Notes under the pieces: generated by a model
What the model was told of the DNA's origin: nothing
Databases searched by the model: none
The model's input: the letters and a program-made list of their open reading frames with translations, nothing else
Shown here: positions 1 through 8,966 of the stretch, in pieces
How the letters are laid out: the number at the start of each line of letters is the position of its first letter
Numbering within the stretch: position 1 is the first letter of the stretch
Position numbers and translations under genes: made by a program
Assembly (NCBI RefSeq): GCF_011050365.1
Contig: NZ_DRFV01000003.1
Coordinates: 1-64,000, forward strand
DNA: 64,000 nucleotides
Reading direction: 5' to 3'
From: Pseudohongiella sp.
GTDB taxonomy: Bacteria; Pseudomonadota; Gammaproteobacteria; Pseudomonadales; Pseudohongiellaceae

Positions 1-298
1 CCGGCCCCTGACCCATCAGAGGGCTCCAGAGCATGGGGTGCATCGCCTCGAAGCGCATGCCGCGAGAGCCGATCACCCCAGGCTTTGGCGCCCGATCCAC
101 TGACCAAAGCCCGATCCACTGACCAAAGCCCGGCCCACTGCCCGGCCCCTGACCCATCAGAGGGCTCCAGAGCATGGGGTGCATCGCCTCGAAGCGCATG
201 CCGCGAGAGCCGATCACCCCAGGCTTTGGCGCCCGATCCACTGACCAAAGCCCGATCCACTGACCAGAGCCCGACCCACTGTCCGAGAGCCGATCACC
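1..298. repeat. 141-bp tandem repeat, two copies plus a partial third, with nested 19-bp repeats
   Basis: Bases 1-141 are repeated almost exactly at 142-282. A fragment of the same unit (CGAGAGCCGATCACCC) recurs at about 284-299. Inside each unit a 19-bp block (CCCGATCCACTGACCAAAG) occurs twice in a row, followed by a diverged third copy. The repeat array stops exactly where the stop codon of the minus-strand gene at 299 begins. The array may continue to the left of the window. One plus-strand frame stays open through it, but its proline-rich translation simply mirrors the repeat and I do not consider it a gene. The function is unknown. The array may be a spreading intergenic repeat or a structured 3' region of the neighbouring gene. 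Confidence 0.85.
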
Positions 299-541
299 CT
301 AGCTTTCGGACCCCGACCCACCGCCCTTGGCTCCCACCAACCTGGCCCGGCCCAACTGATACAACAACCGACCCAACACCAGCGCCCCCACAATCACCAC
401 AAACTGCCCCACGAACGCATTCGCCACCGAAATCGAGTCCGGACGGGTCATGATGAAGCCCAGATTCACCGCCGTCAGCAGCGCCGCCATCACGCAGACT
501 GCAGACAACACAAGACAGATAATACCGGTGATTTTTTGCAT
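299..541 (-). CDS. Small two-helix membrane protein, unknown function
   Basis: This encodes 80 residues. Two hydrophobic stretches, about residues 4-28 and 43-62, would make a two-pass inner-membrane protein with short soluble ends. The C-terminus is glycine/serine rich (GGGSGSES). The ATG at 541 is well supported by an AGGA ribosome-binding site about 7 nt upstream. The gene is divergent from the membrane protein gene at 674, with 132 bp between the starts. Its stop codon touches the 141-bp repeat array, so the Gly/Ser tail may have been shaped by the repeat. I do not recognise the family. Confidence 0.65.
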   Translation of the reverse strand: MQKITGIICLVLSAVCVMAALLTAVNLGFIMTRPDSISVANAFVGQFVVIVGALVLGRLLYQLGRARLVGAKGGGSGSES

Positions 542-673
542 TGCTGGTCCTCGCGATCAAGTTGACTACCTGATTCGGGATTATGGCAGTGTCCACAAGC
601 ACCGACAACTGGATCAACTGCGCGCGGGACGGTATGATCAGCACTCATTCGCACCACTAATATCTGGAATCCT

Positions 674-1111
674 ATGCTTGGCCAAGTGCTTATTACCTTG
701 CTGGTGATTGTCATCGCCGTGATCTTCCTGCGCCGACAACGCGCACAGCAGCGAGCATCCACCCGGGCACCCCAATCCAAATCACAGAAAGCTGATCCCT
801 GGCAGGGAAGAAACCGGCCGCACCAGATGCCACCCGCCCCCCTCGATAGCCGAGCGCCAATGGCCGGTAAAGTCAAAACCGTCCTGTGGCTGGTCCTGAC
901 CGGTATCGTCGTTGTCGGCAGCCTTGTCACCTACCTGCAATGGCAGGATCAACAGCGCCTGGTGACCGTGCTGCTGTACCGTGACGCCGATCAAAGCCCG
1001 GTCATTTACCGCGTTTCCAAGCGCAATATCGGTGATCGCAGCTTTATTACAGAAGATGGCACTCAAGTAACCGTGTCCGCCAATGAACGCATGGAGATCG
1101 TTGGCCTCTGA
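674..1111 (+). CDS. Membrane protein of unknown function with a C-terminal soluble domain
   Basis: This encodes 145 residues. A hydrophobic N-terminal helix (about residues 2-20) is followed by a basic, proline/glutamine-rich linker and a second helix (about 67-87). The C-terminal 55 residues are soluble and predicted to be beta-rich, containing TEDGTQVTVSANERMEIVGL. A GGA-type ribosome-binding site lies just before the ATG. The gene stands alone on the plus strand ahead of the esterase gene, and 150 bp separate them. No catalytic motif is visible. I cannot name a family. Confidence 0.6.
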   Translation: MLGQVLITLLVIVIAVIFLRRQRAQQRASTRAPQSKSQKADPWQGRNRPHQMPPAPLDSRAPMAGKVKTVLWLVLTGIVVVGSLVTYLQWQDQQRLVTVLLYRDADQSPVIYRVSKRNIGDRSFITEDGTQVTVSANERMEIVGL

Positions 1112-1268
1112 CACATTGTCAGTAACGGCCAGCTGTCGCCTTTTGAGCCCGCTTTGTCGCTTACGCCATGTTGCCGATGGGGATTCTGTTAAACTGGATT
1201 ACCTGAGATAACAGCGTCAGGCTCACCTCTGCCGTTTGTTTACACCCCGAATTCAGCGGAATTTTTTC

Positions 1269-1970
1269 ATGTTCATATGTCGTTACCTCACTCTGTGTTT
1301 GTTGTTGTTGCCAGCGCTGGCCGCTGCGCGCGATACCATCGTGGAGCTGGAAGATGGCAGTTCCGTGAAGGTATTCCTGTTTGAGCCCAGCAAAGAACAC
1401 GGTGATGGACCCTGGCCACTGTGCGTGTTGATGCCCGGCGGTGACGGTAACGAATATGTGGCGCGCGCTCAATTCTGGCTGGGCAAGGAGCTGGCAACCA
1501 GGGGCTGGATGATCGCGGTGCCGGTATCACCGACCAACACGCCATTTACCGGTGCCAACGGCCAGAAGATCCCCAAAGTCATTAGCCATCTGCAACAATC
1601 CCCGGATATTCTCCCGGGCAAAGCCCTGCTGGTTGGCGTCTCCACCGGCGGCAGTTCGGCCCTGGAGCTCGCAGCACAGCATCCCGAGCAATATTACGGT
1701 GTCGTTGCCGTCCCCGGCATGATGAAAGACTTATCCTTAATCAAAGACATGAAGCAATTGCCCATCTATTTGCGTGTGGCGGAAGATGACCTGTTTCGCT
1801 GGAACCAGAGTATGCCCGCGCTTGCCGACGCTCTCAGAGCTGGCGGCGCCCGCGTGGACGCAGCGCTGGTGCCTGACGCCCGCCACGTATTCACGCTGGA
1901 CTGGGAAAATCTGCACCCCTGGCTGGAATCTTTACCTACAACAAAAGAATACATTCACGGAGCCCAATAG
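1269..1970 (+). CDS. Secreted alpha/beta hydrolase (esterase-like)
   Basis: The protein is about 233 residues from the ATG at 1269. An upstream in-frame TTG at 1236 would add 11 residues ahead of the signal peptide and is less likely. The N-terminus is a signal peptide (MFICRYLTLCLLLLPALAAA). The mature part has an oxyanion-side loop (VLMPGGDGN), a nucleophile elbow GVSTGGS (G-x-S-x-G), an acidic residue in AEDDLF and a histidine in PDARHVFTLD. It therefore has a complete Ser-Asp-His triad on an alpha/beta hydrolase fold. The substrate cannot be read from the sequence. It probably acts in the periplasm on an ester or peptide. The gene is followed by the P-II gene after 107 bp and is not clearly co-transcribed with it. 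Confidence 0.75.
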   Translation: MFICRYLTLCLLLLPALAAARDTIVELEDGSSVKVFLFEPSKEHGDGPWPLCVLMPGGDGNEYVARAQFWLGKELATRGWMIAVPVSPTNTPFTGANGQKIPKVISHLQQSPDILPGKALLVGVSTGGSSALELAAQHPEQYYGVVAVPGMMKDLSLIKDMKQLPIYLRVAEDDLFRWNQSMPALADALRAGGARVDAALVPDARHVFTLDWENLHPWLESLPTTKEYIHGAQ

Positions 1971-2032
1971 CGCGGACAGCCTGCGTCACCGGGGCACGTG
2001 CGCTGGTGGTGCTTTTGTATGCGCCGTGCTAA

Positions 2033-2416
<384 letters not shown>

Positions 2417-2424
2417 GCTCTTCC

Positions 2425-2456
2425 GGCAGACAGCAGGTTTACGCCTGCTGCCTGTC
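2425..2456. terminator. Candidate stem-loop terminator between convergent genes
   Basis: A 13-nt arm at 2425-2437 (GGCAGACAGCAGG) pairs with 2444-2456 (CCTGCTGCCTGTC) with two mismatches, around a 6-nt loop. It begins 8 nt after the P-II stop codon and overlaps the last codons of the convergent thioesterase gene. There is no clear T-run, so intrinsic termination is possible but unproven. Confidence 0.4.
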
Positions 2457-2870
2457 GATAACCCGCAAGGTTACCAGTGCATACACCAGCTTATTGTCGT
2501 CCTCGTCAAAAAAAGTGACTGACACCAGGGACGTCGACCTTCCCTTGTTGATCAGCTCCCCCTGCAATCTCACTCTCGGGCCCAGCACCGGATCGAGATA
2601 ATCAATACGCATATTAATGGTTGTTATCCAGTAGTCCTCGCGTCGCGGGAACAGGGTCCGTATGGTGTACAACGCGACCATATCAACATAAGTGCCGGTA
2701 AAACCGCCAAACAGTTGTTGTCGTGGATTAAGCACCTTTCCCGGTATATGTGCGTCAATGTCGATGAGTCCTTCAGCCTCACGAATGATTCTCCAGTCGG
2801 GAGCTTCCAGCAGATCCCCGGCGCAGTGGCCCGGGCGCATGAAAATTGGTTGTTGTTCGTCCGCGCTCAT
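2439..2870 (-). CDS. Hotdog-fold thioesterase, PaaI-like
   Basis: This encodes 143 residues, typical of single-domain hotdog acyl-CoA thioesterases. The signature segment FGGFTGTYVDMVALY carries the glycine pair and the acidic residue on the central helix that define the PaaI/ComA-type active site. The C-terminal strands (GELINKGRSTSLVSVTFFDE) match the hotdog sheet. It would hydrolyse an acyl-CoA or aryl-CoA thioester in the cytoplasm; the substrate is not evident. It lies 12 bp downstream of the outer-membrane-like gene at 2883-3977 and is probably co-transcribed with it. It is convergent with the P-II gene. Confidence 0.8.
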   Translation of the reverse strand: MSADEQQPIFMRPGHCAGDLLEAPDWRIIREAEGLIDIDAHIPGKVLNPRQQLFGGFTGTYVDMVALYTIRTLFPRREDYWITTINMRIDYLDPVLGPRVRLQGELINKGRSTSLVSVTFFDEDDNKLVYALVTLRVIDRQQA

Positions 2871-2882
2871 ATGTTCCTTGCG

Positions 2883-3977
2883 TTAAAAATCGAAAAAGTA
2901 AATCTCAAGATTCAGCTGTACTCTGGGGTCCGGCTTCCAGTCATATTGATATTCGGCCAGCAGTTGCGGCACCAGCTCCAGTACCAGCCAGTCTTCATAG
3001 ATAGCTTTGCGATACACCATCTGTAAAAAATAATTGTCGACGGTTGCCACCGGCCGGTTCTGACCGATCAAACCCACCTCATAGGTCAGGGTCTCGCGCT
3101 CACCCAGTGCCTGGTAAAGTGCTACGGACTGGCTAAACTCGGTGAGGCGCTCGTCATGCTGGTAATTGACTTCGGACTCGATACGGAAATTCAGCTGTTC
3201 TGTCAGTATGCGGGTGAAAAATACGCGGGTGTCCTGACCCCATCCCTCATTGTTGTAATAGAAAATCCGGCTACTGAAACCGGCATACCAGTCATCACTG
3301 AGGTCAGCACCATAACGAACCCGGAAACGATAAAACGGATCCAGGGGAATCTTGGCGCGCATGCCGATATCGTGGTTAAAACGCCAGCCATTGCGTTCCG
3401 GGTGTTCGTAGCGGAAACCACCGGTAAAAGATGTCGTGGAGACGTTATTCAAGCGCTGGTCGCGCAAGGAGTCCCGCTCGGTATTTTCTGATTCAAATAT
3501 CAGCTTCCAGCGCTCAGTGGCGCGAGGCAAATCAACACTGCCGCCGATGCGGGCATTGGAATGGTAGGGATTGAAGCGACCGAAACGCTGGTTGATTCGT
3601 ATGCGCATGTAACTTTCATTACTGCGCTCACCGACACCTTCGCCCGCCAGCCAGTCATCAAGGTTACGACCAACAACAGAGACGTTTTTCGACACACCAT
3701 CGCGCCTCGCTTCCAGCCAACGCCAGGCGTTGCTGTGCTCTATTTCCGCCATGGTGCGTGTGAGAATATTGTCGACGGCGTTTGCAGCCGAAGTTGCTAA
3801 AGCGTCCTCATCGTCCTCCGCCTCGCCTGCACCAGCATCGTCGTTGGTGCTCTCGGTGAAACCTGCATCCGGCTGCGCGATGACGGACTCACTGGACAGC
3901 ATGCCTGCCAGCAGAGCCAGCACCAGAAAAAATGATGGCAGCATGGACCTGCGCATCAACGCGCCGGACGTTATCAT
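2883..3977 (-). CDS. Secreted, probably outer-membrane beta-barrel protein of unknown function
   Basis: The protein is about 364 residues from the ATG at 3977, which has an AGGA ribosome-binding site 5 nt upstream. Further in-frame starts exist upstream (4013) and downstream. A signal peptide runs to about ESVIAQ. An acidic low-complexity linker (DDAGAGEAEDDEDAL) and a predicted helical stretch follow. The last 260 residues are alternating amphipathic strands rich in Tyr, Phe and Arg, ending in YFFDF, a C-terminal aromatic typical of outer-membrane barrels recognised by BamA. No enzyme motif is seen. It is followed after 12 bp by the thioesterase gene. Confidence 0.65.
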   Translation of the reverse strand: MITSGALMRRSMLPSFFLVLALLAGMLSSESVIAQPDAGFTESTNDDAGAGEAEDDEDALATSAANAVDNILTRTMAEIEHSNAWRWLEARRDGVSKNVSVVGRNLDDWLAGEGVGERSNESYMRIRINQRFGRFNPYHSNARIGGSVDLPRATERWKLIFESENTERDSLRDQRLNNVSTTSFTGGFRYEHPERNGWRFNHDIGMRAKIPLDPFYRFRVRYGADLSDDWYAGFSSRIFYYNNEGWGQDTRVFFTRILTEQLNFRIESEVNYQHDERLTEFSQSVALYQALGERETLTYEVGLIGQNRPVATVDNYFLQMVYRKAIYEDWLVLELVPQLLAEYQYDWKPDPRVQLNLEIYFFDF

Positions 3978-4227
3978 CAAGATCCTGTTTTTGTTTGCGG
4001 CTGACTCTTGCACAATAGCTCCCCTGAAACCAATCCCTGTGCCAACACTACGAGCTGATCGTGCCAGTATCGCACCCGGCAGCCTGTGAATAAGTCGGGA
4101 TGACTAAAAGGCTACCTTGGAATCAGATTTCCGCCCCAGTGTAATCCAGTCGGGGCCGGGCAACCAGCAATTAGCCAAGAATTCCCGGCATTGCCTTTTT
4201 TCGTCATCTTTCCTCCATGATTGGAGC

Positions 4228-5193
4228 TTAAAGATGCGCCAACGGCATGTTGTGCTCAAGCACGTCTATCATCCATTCTGCACCGTGATGCAAAGGCTCC
4301 ACTGCCAGTAAAACCGCCAGGCCGGCGGCGGCAAACAGCGTCGCGATTTGCCAACGACTCAGCAACTGGCGACTGTCCAGGCGCAACAGTGCGTGGACGC
4401 GGCTCTGCAGGTCACTGCCATCAAAAGCCACGCCTTGCAGCGGCGCTGCAGAGCGACGCAACACACGTCCGACCTGCACCAGGGTCTGGGCAACCGACAA
4501 GGACCCGTATCGGCTCGCGGCGACGAAGTCACAGGACTGCTCACACAACAAGTGCAGATCATGCACCACAGACTGGCGCCAGACTCGTGGCAGAACCAGA
4601 CAGAACACACGACCGAGCAGGAGCCGGAGATTGTCCCGGCGCTTGCGGTGCGCCTGTTCATGGGCAAGAATGATGGCGAGTTCTTCAGACGAACAACCGC
4701 CCAGAAGACCTGTGCTGATATAGACACGGGGCCGCCACCAGCCCAGAGTAAACACCGCAGGCTCACTGGCGGCCAGCAAACGGTAACCCGCTTGACGCGA
4801 AGACAGCGCATCGAATTGTTTGCGCATGCGGATTCCGCGCCACAAGCTTTGTGCAAAATGCCAGGACAATGCCAGCGTGGCAACTACCGCCAGCGTGAAT
4901 CCACTCCAGACCAATACCCAGGTGCTGGTCGTGGGCACATGCGGTGCGCAGTCTCCGTGACAATGCGGGGCAAGCAGCAGGCCACCAAATGTCGGCACCA
5001 GCAACAACGAGGTAGCCAACAGACTCAGAATGAATGGCGCTGACCAGAGCAGCAGCAACAGCACACTGCCATGCGCCGGATGCAGGCGGAACAGAGTTGA
5101 CCGGATGAGGGGATAAAGGCCTCGCAGGATCAGTGTCAGCACCAGCCACAGAACTAACCAGATCAGACACAGCGTACCCAGAGTATTAATCAT
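4228..5193 (-). CDS. M56-family (BlaR1-like) integral membrane metalloprotease
   Basis: The protein is about 321 residues from the ATG at 5193. This start lets the gene overlap the BlaI stop by 8 bp, as usual in blaI-blaR pairs. Three N-terminal transmembrane helices precede the zinc motif HEQAH within IILAHEQAHRKRRDN, followed by the conserved EQSCDFVA segment. A final helix is followed by only about 20 residues. The penicillin-binding sensor domain of true BlaR1 is absent, and so is a TonB-type C-terminus. The likely role is to cleave the BlaI-type repressor encoded just upstream on an envelope signal. The inducing ligand is unknown. Confidence 0.85.
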   Translation of the reverse strand: MINTLGTLCLIWLVLWLVLTLILRGLYPLIRSTLFRLHPAHGSVLLLLLWSAPFILSLLATSLLLVPTFGGLLLAPHCHGDCAPHVPTTSTWVLVWSGFTLAVVATLALSWHFAQSLWRGIRMRKQFDALSSRQAGYRLLAASEPAVFTLGWWRPRVYISTGLLGGCSSEELAIILAHEQAHRKRRDNLRLLLGRVFCLVLPRVWRQSVVHDLHLLCEQSCDFVAASRYGSLSVAQTLVQVGRVLRRSAAPLQGVAFDGSDLQSRVHALLRLDSRQLLSRWQIATLFAAAGLAVLLAVEPLHHGAEWMIDVLEHNMPLAHL

Positions 5194-5662
5194 CCTGATC
5201 CCCTCCAACCCCAGCGTCGCTCTGCTGCGATTTCCTGAGCCTGATAAGGGCTTCCAGCTCATCCAGTGAAGCATCATCCAGATCGGAGGCGACCTGTACA
5301 AAGCTGCTCAGAATGGTTTCCATTCGCCCATCGTGCAACAGCTTGATAACGTCGCCGAGCATACGGCCGAGCAGATTACCGCGCGAAACCGAGGCATGGT
5401 AAGTAAAGGCATGTCCCTGCTTTATCCGGTCGACATAGGCTTTGCGAAACAGCCGCTCGAGCGTTGACTGAATTGTGTTCAGGCCAGGGGTACGTCGCGG
5501 CGGCGTCTGGGCGCACAGCGCTTCGTGTATCTGACGCGCATCAAGGTGCGGCCGCTGCCACAGTGCTTCAAGTACACGTAGCTCCAGCTCACCCAGATTA
5601 TGGCTTAAAATATTTGAAGAAGACCGCATTTTCAGTATCCGACGTCCGTATGGATTTCTCAT
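5186..5662 (-). CDS. BlaI/MecI-family winged-helix repressor
   Basis: This encodes up to 158 residues. An alternative ATG at 5629 gives 147 residues and begins closer to the usual BlaI N-terminus (GELELRVLEALW). The winged-helix region (LDARQIHEAL, GLNTIQSTLERLFRK, GHAFTYHA) and a C-terminal helical dimerization region are clear. BlaI-type proteins repress by binding dyad operators and are inactivated by proteolysis by an M56 partner. That partner overlaps this gene downstream. The gene diverges from the TonB-dependent receptor gene over 235 bp of AT-rich DNA, which makes that receptor a candidate target as well as autoregulation. Confidence 0.88.
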   Translation of the reverse strand: MRNPYGRRILKMRSSSNILSHNLGELELRVLEALWQRPHLDARQIHEALCAQTPPRRTPGLNTIQSTLERLFRKAYVDRIKQGHAFTYHASVSRGNLLGRMLGDVIKLLHDGRMETILSSFVQVASDLDDASLDELEALIRLRKSQQSDAGVGGDQDD

Positions 5663-5751
5663 CTTTCAACTCAACAATCGCGACTATTGCTCTTCGATAG
5701 TAGCGGCGTCATCTATATTCAATGTAGTCCTGATTTTGCGCAAATGCAAAA

Positions 5752-5776
5752 ACCGATAGCCCATCGGTGCTTTTTT
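5752..5776 (+). promoter_or_regulatory. Terminator-like hairpin in the blaI / TonB-receptor intergenic region
   Basis: ACCGAT (5752-5757) and ATCGGT (5763-5768) form a perfect 6-bp stem around AGCCC. The stem is preceded by a run of A and followed by GC and six T (5771-5776). The AT-rich stretch after it contains two TATAAT hexamers (5792-5797 and 5806-5811), possible -10 elements for the receptor gene at 5898. The hairpin could be an operator, a leader terminator or a terminator of an unseen short transcript. I did not find a clear BlaI-type TACA/TGTA dyad by eye. Confidence 0.35.
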
Positions 5777-5897
5777 ACCAAATAAAATCAATATAATCAA
5801 TATTTTATAATTCCACGATGTTTTCCCATTGTATCCTGTCTGTGTGACACATTTATCGCGACGCCAGGCGTCGATTCAACCTTTGAGGTACAACGTA

Positions 5898-7952
5898 GTG
5901 AAACAACCCGGACTATCGCAGTCGCTGGCGGCCGCAATTACTTTGATTTTAGCCAGTAACAGTATTGCAGAAGAAACCAATGCAGATCGACCGCAGGAAA
6001 TACTGGTATTCGGCAGCGACTTCAATCTCTCAGGCACCCCCGTCACTGCGGCCGAGGGTATCGTCTACGACAAGCAACTGGAACTACGCCCGGTTTCACG
6101 CACAGCTGAATTGCTGGAATTTGTACCCGGACTTATTGCCACTCAGCACAGTGGTGAAGGCAAGGCCAACCAGTATTTTGTAAGGGGCTTCAACCTGGAT
6201 CACGGCACCGATTTTGCCCTGCGCCTGGACGATATGCCGATCAATATGCCTACCCATGGTCACGGCCAGGGTTACGCCGACATTAACTTCATTATTCCCG
6301 AACTGGTCGATCGCCTGACTTACCGCAAAGGTCCCTATTATGCTGATGGTGGTGACTTCGCCACGGCTGGCTCGGCCGGGTTCCGCTATGCTGGCAGCCT
6401 GGAACAGGGCACGATGAACCTGACACTGGGTGAAAACGATTATCAGCGCCTGTTTCTGGGTGAATCATTCGATGTATTCGCCGGACAACTGACCTTTGCC
6501 GGCGCTATTACCCAGTACGGCGGCCCATGGCAGCGTGACCAGAACCTGGACAAGCGCAAGGCAGTGGTTAAATACCACGAAGCATCGCCTGAACGCGAAT
6601 GGAGCCTCACCGGCATGACCTATCTCAACGACTGGGATGCCACCGACCAGATCCCGCTGCGTGCAGTTGAAAAGGGCAGCCTCAGTCGCTGGGGCAATAT
6701 CGACCCCACTGTTGGTGGCGATTCCCGGCGCAACAGCCTGTCATTTGCCTGGCAGGAGAATCTGGGCGCTGATGATCAATGGAATTTCAGTGCCTACCTG
6801 ATGGACTACACGCTCGATCTGTTTTCCAATTTTACCTATTTCGCCAACGATCCGGTCCGGGGGGACCAGTTCCAGCAGGCTGATGACCGCCGCGTGGCGG
6901 GTTTTGAAACCGAGTACCGGCGCAACCTGCAAACCCGCATCCCCACCGAAATCACGGTGGGCTTCCAGAACCGCTACGATGACATCGACGTGGGCCTGTA
7001 CCAGACCGAACAGCGTGAAATATACAATACCGTGCGCGCGGACAACGTTGAGCAATCTCTCAACAGCCTGTACGCCTCCGTTCAACACCAGTGGACCGAT
7101 CGTTTCCGATCGGTGGCATCCGTGCGCGCGGATCACTATGATTTTGACGTCGCCGCCAACATCGCTGTCAACAGTGGCTCAGGCGACGACACCCTGTTCA
7201 GCCCGAAATTGAACCTTGTGTTCAGCCCGATGGACGGTCTGGAAACATTCCTCAGCGCCGGCCAGGGCTTCCACAGTAATGATGCACGTGGCACGGTGAT
7301 CAGTATAGACCCGGTCACCGGTGATGCTATTGACAGTGTAGACCCACTGGCCACGGCCCGCAGCTATGAAGCCGGGTTTCGCACCTCACTGATCCCGAAA
7401 ACGCAGCTCGCCGTTACCGCATTTACCATGCGCCTGTCGTCGGAACTGATTTATGTCGGAGACGCAGGCAATACCGAAGCCGTTGCCCCCAGCAAACGGA
7501 AAGGGTTTGAAATCAACGGTCTCTACTCCCCCACCGAGTGGTTGCTGTTTGATGCCGATGTCAGTTACACCAAAGCCCGACTGCGCGGCGTGGGTGTCGA
7601 CAACCGCATCGGCAATGCGGTCGAGCGCACGGCGTCAATGGGCATGATCGTGGATGACCTCAATAACTGGAGTGGTGGTATTCGCTTGCGTTATCTGGGC
7701 GAAGCGCCGTTGACAGAGGCGCGACTGCCGCGCTCCGAGTCGACCTTTCTGATGAATGCACAGACGACGTACCAGTTCACACCCAATCTGTCGCTAACAC
7801 TGGAACTGTTGAATGTGCTTGACAGCGATGACCGTGACATCACCTATTTTTATGAGTCACAACTGCCGGGCGAAGCTGCGCCGGTGGAAGATATCCACTT
7901 TCATCCGGTTGAGCCCCGCAGTGTGCGGATGAGCATTCAGGCCCGCTTCTGA
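5898..7952 (+). CDS. TonB-dependent outer-membrane receptor
   Basis: The protein is 684 residues from the GTG at 5898, which has a GAGG ribosome-binding site 9 nt upstream. A longer reading from a TTG at 5829 puts extra residues before the signal peptide. A signal peptide (about 25 residues, ending SIAEE) precedes a plug domain with FVRGFNLDHGTDFALRLDDMP-type TonB-receptor sequence and the histidine-rich THGHGQGY. A 22-strand-type barrel follows, ending in an aromatic residue (SIQARF). It imports an unknown ligand, perhaps a metal chelate, using TonB energy. The His-rich plug loop and a HFH near the C-terminus hint at metal binding, but that is weak. It is divergent from the BlaI/M56 pair, which may regulate it. 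Confidence 0.9.
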   Translation: MKQPGLSQSLAAAITLILASNSIAEETNADRPQEILVFGSDFNLSGTPVTAAEGIVYDKQLELRPVSRTAELLEFVPGLIATQHSGEGKANQYFVRGFNLDHGTDFALRLDDMPINMPTHGHGQGYADINFIIPELVDRLTYRKGPYYADGGDFATAGSAGFRYAGSLEQGTMNLTLGENDYQRLFLGESFDVFAGQLTFAGAITQYGGPWQRDQNLDKRKAVVKYHEASPEREWSLTGMTYLNDWDATDQIPLRAVEKGSLSRWGNIDPTVGGDSRRNSLSFAWQENLGADDQWNFSAYLMDYTLDLFSNFTYFANDPVRGDQFQQADDRRVAGFETEYRRNLQTRIPTEITVGFQNRYDDIDVGLYQTEQREIYNTVRADNVEQSLNSLYASVQHQWTDRFRSVASVRADHYDFDVAANIAVNSGSGDDTLFSPKLNLVFSPMDGLETFLSAGQGFHSNDARGTVISIDPVTGDAIDSVDPLATARSYEAGFRTSLIPKTQLAVTAFTMRLSSELIYVGDAGNTEAVAPSKRKGFEINGLYSPTEWLLFDADVSYTKARLRGVGVDNRIGNAVERTASMGMIVDDLNNWSGGIRLRYLGEAPLTEARLPRSESTFLMNAQTTYQFTPNLSLTLELLNVLDSDDRDITYFYESQLPGEAAPVEDIHFHPVEPRSVRMSIQARF

Positions 7953-7962
7953 CTTGGCATTG

Positions 7963-7992
7963 GCGCCGGCACAGCACCATCGGTGCCGGCGC
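7963..7992. terminator. Strong stem-loop between convergent genes
   Basis: A perfect 10-bp inverted repeat, GCGCCGGCAC at 7963-7972 and GTGCCGGCGC at 7983-7992, surrounds a 10-nt loop. It sits between the receptor stop (7952) and the convergent esterase stop (8003). There is no long T-run on either side. A bidirectional terminator is the natural reading. Confidence 0.5.
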
Positions 7993-8002
7993 TGATACCA
8001 TT

Positions 8003-8863
8003 CTAGTGTGCAGGCGCCAGGAAGCCTGAAATGTATTGCAAGGCATCACCCAGCGAACCACCCCAGGCGGCGAAATCATGGTCACCGTCGAAAATCCGTA
8101 ACTCGACGCTGTCCGCCTGATGCTCACGCAATGCCTGATAAAAACCGGCGGCGTGGTAGGCGATATCAAAGCGGTCATGGTCACCACTGTTAATATAGAA
8201 TGGAACTATGACACCTGACTGTTTGTAGTCATCAAACACTGACACCCAGTTCATTGAGCGCCACAACGCGGGATCAAATTCGCCATCGCGCTGAAAAATC
8301 GCAATACGCGTCGCCGATGAACTGGCTGGCGGTACCGGATCATAAACCGCCGGACTCAACGCTGCAGCTGCAGCAAACAATCCGGGAAAAGTCAGCGCGG
8401 CATTCACCGTGCCAAAGCCGCCGGCAGAATAGCCTGCAATCAGTCTGCCCTCGCGCGCATCAATACTGCGGTAGTTATCATCAATGTGCGGTATCAGTTC
8501 GGTGATCAACGCAGTCTGCGCAGATTCCGTGAGCGAGTCGGCCCACCAGAAGTTCGGGTCTGCCGGCATCACGATCAGCATTGGCGGCACCCTGCTTTCT
8601 TCTATTAACGCATCAACAGTCGCCTGCACCCGGCCGGCATCGACCCAACTATGCTCATCGCCGGCAGCGCCGTGCAACAGGTAGAGCACCGGAAACGATG
8701 CCGGCGAGCTGTGATACGCTTCAGGCGTGTACAAATTGTAGCTGTATTCACGCCCGAGGGTTGCCGAGGAAAAACTGTGATGCGTTACCGTACCGGCCAG
8801 CGCGATCGCCGGCGCCAGCCAGCAACCCATGACCAGCAAAACCAACAGCGCCAACCTGTGCAT
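8003..8863 (-). CDS. Secreted esterase, S-formylglutathione hydrolase/Esterase D-like fold
   Basis: The protein is about 286 residues from the ATG at 8863, preceded by AGGGTGAG as ribosome-binding site. Start codons further upstream exist to 8941. A signal peptide (MHRLALLVLLVMGCWLAPAI) is followed by a PF00756-type esterase domain. That domain has an oxyanion loop LLHGAAGDEHSW, a nucleophile elbow GYSAGG, an acid in NSGDHDRFD and a histidine in DGDHDFAAW. The domain is found in feruloyl and acetylxylan esterases, mycolyltransferases and siderophore esterases. With a TonB-dependent receptor beside it a siderophore esterase role is conceivable, but the genes are convergent, so this is speculation. 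It probably acts in the periplasm. Confidence 0.8.
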   Translation of the reverse strand: MHRLALLVLLVMGCWLAPAIALAGTVTHHSFSSATLGREYSYNLYTPEAYHSSPASFPVLYLLHGAAGDEHSWVDAGRVQATVDALIEESRVPPMLIVMPADPNFWWADSLTESAQTALITELIPHIDDNYRSIDAREGRLIAGYSAGGFGTVNAALTFPGLFAAAAALSPAVYDPVPPASSSATRIAIFQRDGEFDPALWRSMNWVSVFDDYKQSGVIVPFYINSGDHDRFDIAYHAAGFYQALREHQADSVELRIFDGDHDFAAWGGSLGDALQYISGFLAPAH

Positions 8864-8966
8864 GCTCACCCTGACGCCAGACATTGGCCGGACATTCAGC
8901 GTACCGCACATCGAACTGGCAGTTATTGCACTCATTATCACGCTCTCCGTCTTGTTGTTTGTTAAA

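Noticed and set aside
85-453. A plus-strand open frame through the 141-bp repeat, with a proline/threonine-rich translation
   Set aside because: It is made of the tandem repeat read in one frame and overlaps the better-supported minus-strand gene at 299-541. No ribosome-binding site or domain is visible.
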